Positions 41,068-49,530 of a stretch of DNA of 64,000 bases are shown here, piece by piece. The first letter of the stretch is position 1. Each line of letters opens with the position of its first letter. The notes under the pieces were generated by a model, which saw only the letters and a program-made list of their open reading frames with translations, did not search any database and had not been told where the DNA came from. The stretch is from SIG714 sp964638675 (GTDB taxonomy: Bacteria > Bacillota > Clostridia > Oscillospirales > CAG-272). Where the stretch lies: positions 1 through 64,000 of the forward strand of contig CAZXAU010000008.1 in NCBI GenBank assembly GCA_964638675.1, read 5' to 3'. Made by a program: the position numbers and the translations under genes.

Positions 41068-42477
41068 ATGAGAAAAAAGAAAAATAAAGTGTCTGTGATT
41101 GCCGGTACTGTACTCGGTGTCATAGCTTTGGTATTGATAATTGCATTTGCCTTTGAGCTGATTACAGAGTTGAGTGCCGGAAAAATTACTGATGAAATAT
41201 CACTGCAGCAGGCTCAGAAGCTTGTAGACGATTCGGTAAAGGGAATACCGACGGCTATTTCTTCAGGTGCGAAATATATAGCGGAGAATATGACGGTAAA
41301 GGTTGAGTCAGTAAGCTACGGTTTGTCAAAGGATGCGATCTTTGCCTGCTCATTTGAAAGCCTGAATGTCAAGGATGTGCTTGGGGATAAGCTCGATTCG
41401 ATCCTTGTTGACGTATATAAGTTTTATGAAAAACAGATCGCTGCAGGCAAAAAGGTAAATGCGACTGCACTTCAGGTCGAATTCGGCGAACGGGTCATGG
41501 ATATTATAAAGACATCCGAAAAGATCGAAGGAAGTATAGAGATCACGGCATATCAGGTGAGCGACGGAAGCTTTCAGCTTTACCTTTCAGACAATGTTGT
41601 AAACACTCTTTACGGCGGACTTATTGACGTCCGGGAGAGTCTTGCAAAAACATATACACTTGAAATAGACGGCAAAGATGTCGATATTTCTAACAAGAAT
41701 ACTCTGAGAACGGGAATTGACAATATTATAGCTTTCCGCAATTATTCATCTGAGCTTCCCGAAACGGGAGGAAAGATCATTGCCGCTTTCAACTCCTTTA
41801 TATATGAGTTTCAGCGTAATTTTATTGATAAAGATATGTGGAAGTATCTTGCAAACGGACTTGTGACTACCCTTGAACTTACCGGTTGTTCGCTCTTGCT
41901 CGGAATCTTTCTCGGTGTTGTCATAGCTGTTATAAGAGTGACACACGATAAGATGAAGAATCTGCCGATACTCAACAAGATCTGCGGAATTTATCTGTCG
42001 ATCATCCGTGGAACTCCGGTTATGGTACAGATCCTGATCATATATTTCGTAATTCTCTCACCGCTTAATGTCAACAAGTTTCTTTCGGCAGTGGTATGCT
42101 TCGGAATCAACTCGGGTGCATATGTTGCCGAGATAATCAGAGGAGGAATTGCTTCCATTGATGTAGGACAGACAGAGGCCGGACGATCGCTTGGACTTTC
42201 ATATACGCAGACAATGACGAATATAGTTATTCCGCAGGCATTCAAGGTTGTACTCCCTTCACTTGCAAACGAATTCATAGCACTGATCAAGGAAACATCG
42301 ATTGCCTTCTATATAGGAGTTACTGACCTCATGCAGGGCGGTTTACGTATACGCTCGATTACATACAGTAATTTTATGCCGCTTATTGCCGTGGCAGTAA
42401 TTTATCTTGTGATCGTCATTATTCTCACAAGGCTTGTCAGCCTGCTCGAAAAGAAGCTCAAGCAGTCCGAGAGATGA
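41068..42477 (+). CDS. Amino-acid ABC transporter permease with a large extracytoplasmic domain
   Basis: 470 residues (474 from the repeat ATG at 41056). One transmembrane helix (about 9-30) is followed by some 220 hydrophilic residues that I cannot assign, predicted outside the cell. From about 256 to the end lies a HisM/GlnP-type permease domain (GLVTTLELTGCSLLLGI, YLSIIRGTPVMVQ, EAGRSLGLSYTQTMTNIVIPQA, in part EAGRSLGLSYTQT). It imports polar amino acids with the binding protein before and ATPase behind. Ordinary permeases of this class have about 220-250 residues, so the domain is an unusual fusion. Confidence 0.88.
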   Translation: MRKKKNKVSVIAGTVLGVIALVLIIAFAFELITELSAGKITDEISLQQAQKLVDDSVKGIPTAISSGAKYIAENMTVKVESVSYGLSKDAIFACSFESLNVKDVLGDKLDSILVDVYKFYEKQIAAGKKVNATALQVEFGERVMDIIKTSEKIEGSIEITAYQVSDGSFQLYLSDNVVNTLYGGLIDVRESLAKTYTLEIDGKDVDISNKNTLRTGIDNIIAFRNYSSELPETGGKIIAAFNSFIYEFQRNFIDKDMWKYLANGLVTTLELTGCSLLLGIFLGVVIAVIRVTHDKMKNLPILNKICGIYLSIIRGTPVMVQILIIYFVILSPLNVNKFLSAVVCFGINSGAYVAEIIRGGIASIDVGQTEAGRSLGLSYTQTMTNIVIPQAFKVVLPSLANEFIALIKETSIAFYIGVTDLMQGGLRIRSITYSNFMPLIAVAVIYLVIVIILTRLVSLLEKKLKQSER

Positions 42478-42498
42478 TGAATGGAGGAGAATAAAGAT

Positions 42499-43233
42499 AT
42501 GTCACTTATAAGCGTTAAAGATCTTAAAAAATACTATAAAAACGGTGAAGTAAAAGCACTTGACGGCGTTGATCTCGAAATTGCACCGGGAGAGGTCGTT
42601 GTAATCATCGGTCCTTCGGGAAGCGGAAAATCAACACTTCTTCGTTCCCTCAACCTGATCGAAGAGCCGACAGACGGAAGTATTGTATTTGAGGGCACAG
42701 AAATAACTGACCCATCGATCGATATAAATCTGCACCGCAGGAAGATGGGCATGGTTTTCCAGCACTTCAACCTTTTTCCGCATATGAATATAATGAAAAA
42801 CCTCACTCTTGCACCGAGAAAGGTTCTCAAAAAAAACAAGGAAGAGACCGAGAAAAAGGCAATCGAGCTTCTTGGCAGAGTGGGACTTGCAGACAGGGCA
42901 GGGGCTTATCCGTCACAGCTCTCGGGAGGTCAGAAACAGCGTATCGCAATAGTGAGAGCGCTTTGCATGGAACCCGATGTTATACTCTTTGACGAGCCTA
43001 CTTCCGCTCTTGACCCCGAAATGGTCGGAGAGGTTCTCGATGTCATGAAATCGCTTGCAAAAGAGGGAATGACCATGGTGGTCGTCACTCACGAAATGGG
43101 ATTTGCAAGAGAGGTCGCAAACCGTGTGGTTTTCATGGACGGGGGAAAAATAATCGAGATCGGCACTCCCGAAGAAATTTTCATGCATCCGAAGAGCGAG
43201 AGATTGAAATCATTCCTTTCTAAGGTGCTTTGA
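42499..43233 (+). CDS. Polar amino-acid ABC transporter ATP-binding protein
   Basis: 244 residues from the ATG at 42499; the GGAGGAG at 42483-42489 fits this start, whereas the upstream ATG at 42481 overlaps that site. Walker A GPSGSGKST, Q-loop VFQHFNLFPHM, signature LSGGQKQR, Walker B VILFDEPTSALDPE and H-loop VVTHEM are complete, as in GlnQ/HisP. It powers the importer. A strong terminator ends the operon. Confidence 0.95.
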   Translation: MSLISVKDLKKYYKNGEVKALDGVDLEIAPGEVVVIIGPSGSGKSTLLRSLNLIEEPTDGSIVFEGTEITDPSIDINLHRRKMGMVFQHFNLFPHMNIMKNLTLAPRKVLKKNKEETEKKAIELLGRVGLADRAGAYPSQLSGGQKQRIAIVRALCMEPDVILFDEPTSALDPEMVGEVLDVMKSLAKEGMTMVVVTHEMGFAREVANRVVFMDGGKIIEIGTPEEIFMHPKSERLKSFLSKVL

Positions 43234-43246
43234 ATCCGATAAATAT

Positions 43247-43280
43247 AAAAAGCTGTAAGCAATTTTGCTTACAGCTTTTT
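43247..43280. terminator. Bidirectional terminator
   Basis: AAAAAGCTGTAAGC, loop AATTTT, GCTTACAGCTTTTT: a perfect 14-bp stem between the ABC importer and the converging epimerase gene. Confidence 0.92.
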
Positions 43281-43342
43281 GAATATTACAGTTCAGTATC
43301 CGGCAGCACATAAAACCTGTATCATGCCGATTCGAATGACAA

Positions 43343-44155
43343 TTACAGCGTATTGAGATAGTCTATGCTCTCTTTTGCACATTCAAGCGGACTTTTTTCT
43401 CCCGTGGGGCTGTCCTGCTCGTAAACGAGCCACTGTGTGCCCGATTCTTTTGCCGCTTTTATAATTTCGGGGATATTCTGCAAGCCCTGACCGAGTGGCA
43501 TGAATTCAAATTCCGAATCGATTTTATTTGTACCGGATGCATACGAGCTGTGTTTTGCACCCGACATGTTTCCTTTGAAGTCCTTAAGATGTACGACAGG
43601 AGCTCTGTTTGCATATTTTTTTATATAATCGACGGGATTTTCTCCGCCAATATTCACCCAACAGGTATCAAGCTCGGTGCACAGAAGCTCCGAAGGTATA
43701 GCATCATACAGAGCATCAAGAAAGTGAATATCTCCTTCATTTTCAAATTCAAACCAGTGGTTGTGATAAAGAAGTGTCATGTTATTATCGTTGCAGAGCT
43801 TACCTATTTTTTTAACGTTTTCGATGAATTCGGCATTTTTGCTTCCCCCAGGTCGGTATTCACTGCCGATCCAGGGTATAGCGGCAAATCTGCATCCGAT
43901 AGCTGCATATTCTTTTATTGTTTTTCCACCGTCAAGAAGCTCATCGTAAGAAATATGTGCACTTACGGGTACAAGAGAGTACTTTTCGCACAGTGCCTTG
44001 ATCTCATCGGCACTTTTTCCGTATGTATCTGCAAACTCCACGCCTTTATAACCCATTTCGGACACCTTAGCGAGTGTTCCTTCAAAATCCTTTGCCATTT
44101 CACCCCGAAGCGAATAGAGCTGGATAGCTACAGGTAAATTAATTGAATCAACCAT
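43343..44155 (-). CDS. Sugar phosphate isomerase/epimerase (AP endonuclease 2-like TIM barrel)
   Basis: 270 residues from the ATG at 44155, which has GGGGGA seven bases upstream; the frame is open to 44212 without such a site. VAIQLYSLRGEMAKD, MGYKGVEFAD, LLYHNHWFEFE, CTELDTCWVNIGGE, VHLKDFKG and YEQD are the metal-binding strands of xylose-isomerase-like barrels (His, Glu, Asp ligands). Substrate is unknown. It is transcribed alone, convergent with the ABC importer. Confidence 0.88.
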   Translation of the reverse strand: MVDSINLPVAIQLYSLRGEMAKDFEGTLAKVSEMGYKGVEFADTYGKSADEIKALCEKYSLVPVSAHISYDELLDGGKTIKEYAAIGCRFAAIPWIGSEYRPGGSKNAEFIENVKKIGKLCNDNNMTLLYHNHWFEFENEGDIHFLDALYDAIPSELLCTELDTCWVNIGGENPVDYIKKYANRAPVVHLKDFKGNMSGAKHSSYASGTNKIDSEFEFMPLGQGLQNIPEIIKAAKESGTQWLVYEQDSPTGEKSPLECAKESIDYLNTL

Positions 44156-44288
44156 ATCAAAATCCCCCGATATCTGTATTTCAGAATTTCCGATCTTTTT
44201 TCTATTATACAATATCGGGAGATTTTTTTCAACCGCTTTTTAAATTTTTTTGCAAATTCCGAAAGATTTGTTTACTGAATGTTCCGAT

Positions 44289-44972
44289 CTATAATCCGAG
44301 CAACTGCGAAACGGTTACAAAGGAATAGCCTTCATTTTTCAGATAAGGTATCAGCTCACGCAGTGCGTCGGGCGTTCCTGATTTTCCCGATACATAATCG
44401 TGAAAAAGTATGATTGAACCCGGTTTTACATTTTTCTTTACAGTATTTACTATCTTATCGCTTGAAATTCCTCTCCAGTCGTTTGTGTCGACAGACCAGA
44501 GAATTATCGGATAATGCTTTTCCCTCGCTATACTTCTGACTGTCTGCGAGCATATGCCTTCGGGAGGTCTGAAAAGGCAGGTTTTGTTTCCTGTTATTCC
44601 TTCTATCACCTTATTGCACTCATCAAGCTCTTTCTCAAGCTCGCAGGCAGATATTCCCCTGAGACTTCTGTGTGAGTATGTGTGGCTTCCTATTTCAAAG
44701 CCGCAGTTACTCTCGAGTCTTACAAGCTCGCTGTTTTGCTCTGCATTCTTACCGATCACGAAAAATGTTGCCGGTACACCGTTTTCTTCAAGTATCTCTA
44801 TGATTTCCTTAGTGTATTTTTCGTGCGGTCCGTCATCAAATGTCAATGCAATATTTTTGTTGTCATTCGACTTTGATGTATAAATATTGTTGTCTCCGTA
44901 TGAGGATGGAAGTGCAAAGGAATAGAAGATAAGAGTCAAAGAACAGATTGCAGAAATAATTGCATTTGCCAT
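44289..44972 (-). CDS. Polysaccharide deacetylase (NodB domain)
   Basis: 227 residues with an N-terminal membrane-spanning or signal segment, then a NodB domain: ALTFDDGPHEKYT (TFDDGP with catalytic Asp), IGSHTYSHRSL (metal His pair), FRPPEG and LWSVDTNDWRG, ending ILFHDY. It should remove acetyl groups from peptidoglycan or another amino-sugar polymer outside the cell. It lies 8 bases downstream of the pdaA-like gene, on the same strand. Confidence 0.9.
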   Translation of the reverse strand: MANAIISAICSLTLIFYSFALPSSYGDNNIYTSKSNDNKNIALTFDDGPHEKYTKEIIEILEENGVPATFFVIGKNAEQNSELVRLESNCGFEIGSHTYSHRSLRGISACELEKELDECNKVIEGITGNKTCLFRPPEGICSQTVRSIAREKHYPIILWSVDTNDWRGISSDKIVNTVKKNVKPGSIILFHDYVSGKSGTPDALRELIPYLKNEGYSFVTVSQLLGL

Positions 44973-44980
44973 AACAGTCT

Positions 44981-45793
44981 TTATGCTCCGAACAGTTCAT
45001 CCATACTTCCGAAACGGTAGCCCTGTGCCTTCCACGCTTTCAGCAGTTCCGGCATGATCTCGGCGTTGGTACTGCTTGTCGGGTGCAGAAGAATTACCAT
45101 TCCGTTATGAGTGTGTGCAAGGATGTTGTCTATAGATTTTTGAGGGTCGGGCTGATGCGAATTATCCCAATCGGCGTATGCAAAGCTCCAGAAAACGCTC
45201 TTTTCTCCGAGGGCTTCAAGATAATCAAGCACTCTTTCGCTGAATTTTCCCTGCGGCGGACGGAAATATTTTGATATTTCAATTCCGAGTTTTTCCATAC
45301 AGCATTTTTCAAGTCCTGTCACCTGCTTTGAAAAAATTGCCTTATCGTCAATTTTTGTCAGGTCGGGATGCTTCATTGTGTGGTTACCTATAGTATGTCC
45401 TTCTTCATGCATTCGCGTGACAAGCTCAGGATTTCTCAGAACGAGATTTTCGAGTATGAAAAATGTTCCGGTTGCACCTTCGGCTTTCATCGCATCAAGT
45501 ATTTTCGCAACATTCCCGTTTTCATATCCTGCATCGAATGTCAGATATATAACCTTGTCGCCGCTTGCCTTCCTATCGATCCACTTGCACGAATATTTAT
45601 CGATAAAGGAGAGATCGGATGGGGTCGGTGGCTGTGAGTGATCATCGGTTTTTTTGAAATACCAATTATATGATTTTTCGCTTGGCATTGCGTAAGGATG
45701 AATTGCTGTTGAAATTGCAAACGAGAATATCAGGACAAAAGAGGCAAGACAGAATGTTGCCCTTATTACTTTATTATTTGTTTTGATCTTCAC
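44981..45793 (-). CDS. pdaA: PdaA-like muramic-lactam deacetylase
   Basis: 270 residues with an N-terminal signal anchor. YLTFDAGYENGNVAKI, with Ala-Gly in place of the usual Asp-Gly-Pro, IGNHTMKHPDL, FRPPQGKFSERVLD and FWSFAYADWD, and VILLHPTS are diagnostic of PdaA, which deacetylates N-acetylmuramic acid in the making of spore-cortex muramic lactam. It is the best single hint of sporulation in the window. A second deacetylase gene follows. Confidence 0.88.
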   Translation of the reverse strand: MKIKTNNKVIRATFCLASFVLIFSFAISTAIHPYAMPSEKSYNWYFKKTDDHSQPPTPSDLSFIDKYSCKWIDRKASGDKVIYLTFDAGYENGNVAKILDAMKAEGATGTFFILENLVLRNPELVTRMHEEGHTIGNHTMKHPDLTKIDDKAIFSKQVTGLEKCCMEKLGIEISKYFRPPQGKFSERVLDYLEALGEKSVFWSFAYADWDNSHQPDPQKSIDNILAHTHNGMVILLHPTSSTNAEIMPELLKAWKAQGYRFGSMDELFGA

Positions 45794-45867
45794 TTTTTAT
45801 TAGCTTCCTTTCTAAAGTATCTGAAAGTATTTTCTCCTGAACAGAAATAAAAAATATCTAAAAACAC

Positions 45868-45896
45868 TTGTAAATTTAAGAATTATATGGTACTAT
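45868..45896 (+). promoter_or_regulatory. Probable sigma-A promoter of the following lipoprotein
   Basis: TTGTAA (45868-45873), 17-base spacer, TACTAT (45891-45896). Confidence 0.6.
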
Positions 45897-45961
45897 TAAT
45901 TTGTGAAAGTATGGCATTGCCAGTATAGGCAATCTCCTGATGTCGAAAGGGTTGAATAATC

Positions 45962-46522
45962 TTGAAAAAAAATAATTTTGTATTGAAAAACTTAATACGA
46001 CTTTTTGCTTTGACGGTCGCACTGAATATGCTTTTGCTCTGTGTTTCCTGCTCGTCAGGCAAATATGTCAGCATAGATTCCGAGGTTGGTGCACATTATC
46101 TTATGTTCAAAACACTTGTCGATAATCATACCGATATCTCAAGGTTTTCCAATCTTTCATTTGATGTGAGCAGTACTTCGCTTTCTGATGATGAAAATGC
46201 CGAGCTTTCGGGGCTTATAAAGAAATATTGCACCGGGAAAAATGTCAATTATATTGAAATGAGCAAGAGCGAACTTCGTGAATCAAATAAAATAAAGACA
46301 GGAATATACGGTGATGAATTCGACAACGGATATCTTCTTACATATTCCTTCACGGGATGGATCGATGACGATATGGGCGAGCTTTACACGGGCGAGATTA
46401 TGCTCTGGCACAACGGTTTGGATGCTGTCGGATGTCTGAATTTCAGAATCAGAAAAGATTTAAAGGGTTGGTATATCGATGATTCGGATGGACGCTCCGG
46501 ATACAGTACAATTGTATCCTGA
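45962..46522 (+). CDS. Lipoprotein of unknown function
   Basis: 186 residues from a TTG start (AAAGGG about ten bases upstream). A basic N-terminus, a hydrophobic stretch and lipobox LLLCVSC mark it as a membrane-anchored lipoprotein. The remaining 155 residues form a mixed alpha/beta domain with FTGWIDDDMGELYTGEIMLWHN and a C-terminal LKGWYIDDSDGRSGYSTI. I do not recognise a family. It stands just upstream of the twin ABC exporter operon, 110 bases away, and may be connected with it. Confidence 0.65.
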   Translation: MKKNNFVLKNLIRLFALTVALNMLLLCVSCSSGKYVSIDSEVGAHYLMFKTLVDNHTDISRFSNLSFDVSSTSLSDDENAELSGLIKKYCTGKNVNYIEMSKSELRESNKIKTGIYGDEFDNGYLLTYSFTGWIDDDMGELYTGEIMLWHNGLDAVGCLNFRIRKDLKGWYIDDSDGRSGYSTIVS

Positions 46523-46631
46523 TATATTTATGATTTATAGGTAAGATATATAAACTTATGCCAAATCGGCGGTCTGTACTTTATGTCAGGATTTAAATGT
46601 AACATGAAATAAATGTTAAGGTGGTGATAGA

Positions 46632-48935
46632 ATGATACCGGAATATATTTTCAAGCGATCGGAAGCGAACAGCATTCCTGTTTTGCTTTTGCCGTTTATT
46701 AAGCAGAAGAATATAGAATCAAGCGATATTAAGCTTTGCATTCCTCTTGACATGAACCCAAACGGAAATATGTGTGACAGTTATATTCTCTGCACATCCG
46801 AAAAAATAATAACACTGTCGGGAATCGTCAGCTCGACAATGGAGAAGCATAAAAAAAATGTAAGAAAATTTATACTTACAGATGAAAGCGAGCTCGATCT
46901 CTCAGATTATACGAGCTTCGATATAGCCAGCGAGGTATCGTCACTCACACTTATCGGAATATCTGAAAATGACGGCGGAAAACTGATTGCGAGAGCTTCG
47001 CTGACACGTAGGTATGAACTTGAAAGTGCACAGCTGTATCTTAAAATGCTTCGCGAAACAGGCGATATAAAGCTGATGATTGACAGCAGCGAGGACTCAC
47101 TTTACTGTCCGAAATGCAAGACAAGATATTCCGATCCGGCGAGCAAGATCTGCTTTGAATGCATGGACAGAAAGAAGATAATGCAAAGAGTCTGGGAGCT
47201 GATGATAAAATATAAGGGAATGATGCTGACACTGATGCTCACTCTTCTGGTAACTGGAGCACTCGGAATTGCAACACCCCTCATTTCATCGGTTTTCATG
47301 TACGACAAGGTGATCGGCGACCCCGAAAACCAATTTTATGGGATGATCGGGCTTGCTGTGGGTATGCTTATACTTGTCAAAGTACTCTCGACCGTTATAT
47401 CGGCGATACACTCAATAGTATCTTCGGTCATTGCAGCCAAGATGGTATATGACCTGAAAAAGACGATTTTTTCTTCTATACAGCGACTCTCGGTCGGCTT
47501 CTTCACCTCGAGAAAGACGGGCGGACTCATGACCCAGGTTTCGGGAGATGCCAACACTATATACTGGTTTTTCTGTGACGGAATGCCGGGGGTTCTCTAC
47601 AATGTTTCCCAGATGATCGCAGTAACGATAATCATGTTTGTAATGAATCCGCTCCTTGCACTTGTGTCACTCATTACATTTCCCATAGCTTTTGTGGCGG
47701 TCAGTTCACTCCGCGGAAGAATGAAGGTCTTTCACAGGAGAAGATTTTCGAGGGAAAGCTCGATGAACGGACTGCTTTCGGGGGTACTCTCCGGAATAAG
47801 AGTAGTCAAGGCGTTTGCAAAAGAGGATGACGAAATTGAACGCTTTAACAAAAAATCGGTTGATTGTGCATCGGCAGAAAAAGATGCTTCAGATTATTCG
47901 GCAACTCATTCGCCATATGTAAATTTCCTTCTCGGCTTCAGCAGTATTCTTGTGTGGGGCGTCGGCGGAGTTATGATAATGAAGGGTTACGGAAATCTGA
48001 CATACGGAGTGCTTTCCGCATTTGTCGCATGTATGAATATGGTGTATTCACCGATGTTTCAGCTTGTCGGAATGCTGAGCCAGGCGACAGACTCAATGAA
48101 TGCGATGGGGCGTCTTGTAGAGATAATGGATGCACTCCCCGATGTAAAGGAATCGGATAATCCGATACATATAGATAATTTCGAGGGAAGCATTGAATTC
48201 CGTAATGTCAGCTTTGGCTATGATGTCGCAAAGAATGTAATCAATAATGTTTCCTTCAAGGTTGAAGCCGGACATTCGCTCGGCATTGTCGGACATACCG
48301 GAATGGGAAAATCGACCATAGCAAACCTTATTATCAGGCTTTACGATACGGGTGAAGGCGGTGTATATCTCGACAATGTGAATGTTAGGGATATATCGCT
48401 GAAACAGCTTCATGAGAATACGGCGATAGTATCTCAGGAAACATATATATTTATCGGTACTGTCTATGAAAACATCGCATATGCAACCCCTGATGCAAAG
48501 CCTGAGGATGTAATCTATGCTGCAAAGATAGCAGGTGCACACGAGTTTATTTCACGTATGAGCGAAGGCTATGAAACCATGATAGGCATGGGATACGGCG
48601 ATCTTTCTGGCGGAGAAAAGCAGAGAATATCTATAGCGAGGGCACTTCTGAAGAATCCTAAGATACTGATTCTCGACGAAGCGACAGCGGCAATGGACAC
48701 TCAGACCGAAAGAAACATTCAGGAAGCACTTGAAAGGCTGAAAAAAGGAAGAACTACCGTAATGATTGCCCACAGGCTCTCGACGCTCCGTGATGTCGAT
48801 TCACTTATTGTAGTTGAAGACGGAAAGATCATTGAAGAGGGAACGCATTCAAAGCTTATAAGGGAAAAAGGTATTTATTACGATCTCTACCGTTTACAGC
48901 TTGAAGCGATGAAAAATATCGGAGTTGAAGAATAG
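46632..48935 (+). CDS. ABC exporter half-transporter 1 with N-terminal domain and zinc ribbon
   Basis: 767 residues. Residues 1-150 are a soluble domain of unknown fold; about 158-177 form a zinc ribbon (CPKCKTRYSDPASKICFEC), directly before a six-helix type-1 exporter domain (about 195-490). The ATPase domain has Walker A GHTGMGKST (about 554), signature LSGGEKQR (about 658), Walker B ILILDEATAAMD and H-loop AHRLSTL, all intact. It probably pairs with the homologous protein encoded two genes on, with DUF1854 between. The substrate is unknown. Confidence 0.87.
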   Translation: MIPEYIFKRSEANSIPVLLLPFIKQKNIESSDIKLCIPLDMNPNGNMCDSYILCTSEKIITLSGIVSSTMEKHKKNVRKFILTDESELDLSDYTSFDIASEVSSLTLIGISENDGGKLIARASLTRRYELESAQLYLKMLRETGDIKLMIDSSEDSLYCPKCKTRYSDPASKICFECMDRKKIMQRVWELMIKYKGMMLTLMLTLLVTGALGIATPLISSVFMYDKVIGDPENQFYGMIGLAVGMLILVKVLSTVISAIHSIVSSVIAAKMVYDLKKTIFSSIQRLSVGFFTSRKTGGLMTQVSGDANTIYWFFCDGMPGVLYNVSQMIAVTIIMFVMNPLLALVSLITFPIAFVAVSSLRGRMKVFHRRRFSRESSMNGLLSGVLSGIRVVKAFAKEDDEIERFNKKSVDCASAEKDASDYSATHSPYVNFLLGFSSILVWGVGGVMIMKGYGNLTYGVLSAFVACMNMVYSPMFQLVGMLSQATDSMNAMGRLVEIMDALPDVKESDNPIHIDNFEGSIEFRNVSFGYDVAKNVINNVSFKVEAGHSLGIVGHTGMGKSTIANLIIRLYDTGEGGVYLDNVNVRDISLKQLHENTAIVSQETYIFIGTVYENIAYATPDAKPEDVIYAAKIAGAHEFISRMSEGYETMIGMGYGDLSGGEKQRISIARALLKNPKILILDEATAAMDTQTERNIQEALERLKKGRTTVMIAHRLSTLRDVDSLIVVEDGKIIEEGTHSKLIREKGIYYDLYRLQLEAMKNIGVEE

Positions 48936-49011
48936 GCAAAATAAAGAGCAACTGATTTTGGTATTCTGCTCATTTTTACTGAAAAACAAATCAGAAAGGA
49001 ATAGATGAATT

Positions 49012-49530
49012 ATGTCGGAAAATCTTGAAACGATCGTGTCAGATTCAAGACTGACAAAGGACAATGCAAGGTTTATAAAAAAGGGTGACCTTCTTTCACT
49101 TGTGAAGATCTCGGACGGCAAAGAAGAGGTTTTTGACAGAGTCGTGCTTGTCAGAAATTTTCCTTTTGAATATACAGACAAATACATCACAGTGCTTGAT
49201 CATTCGTCAAAGGAGCTCGGGCTAATTATGACACTTGACGATCTTGACGATGAATGCCGTGAATTCATAAGGGAAGACATTGAGAGAAGGTATTATATGC
49301 CATGTATTACAAGAGTCATGCGGATGAAAGAAAAAAGCGGTTTTTCAAGCTGGACAGTCGAAACCGACAAAGGTGAAGTGACATTCTCTGTCAGGGATAC
49401 ATATAAAAATATCATCCGTTTGCAGGGCGGACGGTGTATTATAACAGATGTTGACGGCAACAGATATGAGATAAAAAATGTTGCACAGCTCGATAAAAAG
49501 AGCCTCAAAAGGATTGAGCTTGTCGTATGA
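49012..49530 (+). CDS. DUF1854 protein between twin ABC exporters
   Basis: 172 soluble residues. The middle contains VRNFPFEYTDKYITVLDHSSKELGLIMTLDDL (in part VRNFPFEYTDKYI, KELGLI), then EDIERRYYMPCITRVM and, near the end, VTFSVRDTYKNIIRL with DVDGNRYEIKN. These fit DUF1854, whose members in other bacteria often accompany ABC exporters, some in cyanophycin-related loci; the biochemical role is unknown. No cyanophycin genes are visible here. Its TGA overlaps the next ATG (ATGA), so it is coupled to the second exporter half. Confidence 0.82.
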   Translation: MSENLETIVSDSRLTKDNARFIKKGDLLSLVKISDGKEEVFDRVVLVRNFPFEYTDKYITVLDHSSKELGLIMTLDDLDDECREFIREDIERRYYMPCITRVMRMKEKSGFSSWTVETDKGEVTFSVRDTYKNIIRLQGGRCIITDVDGNRYEIKNVAQLDKKSLKRIELVV

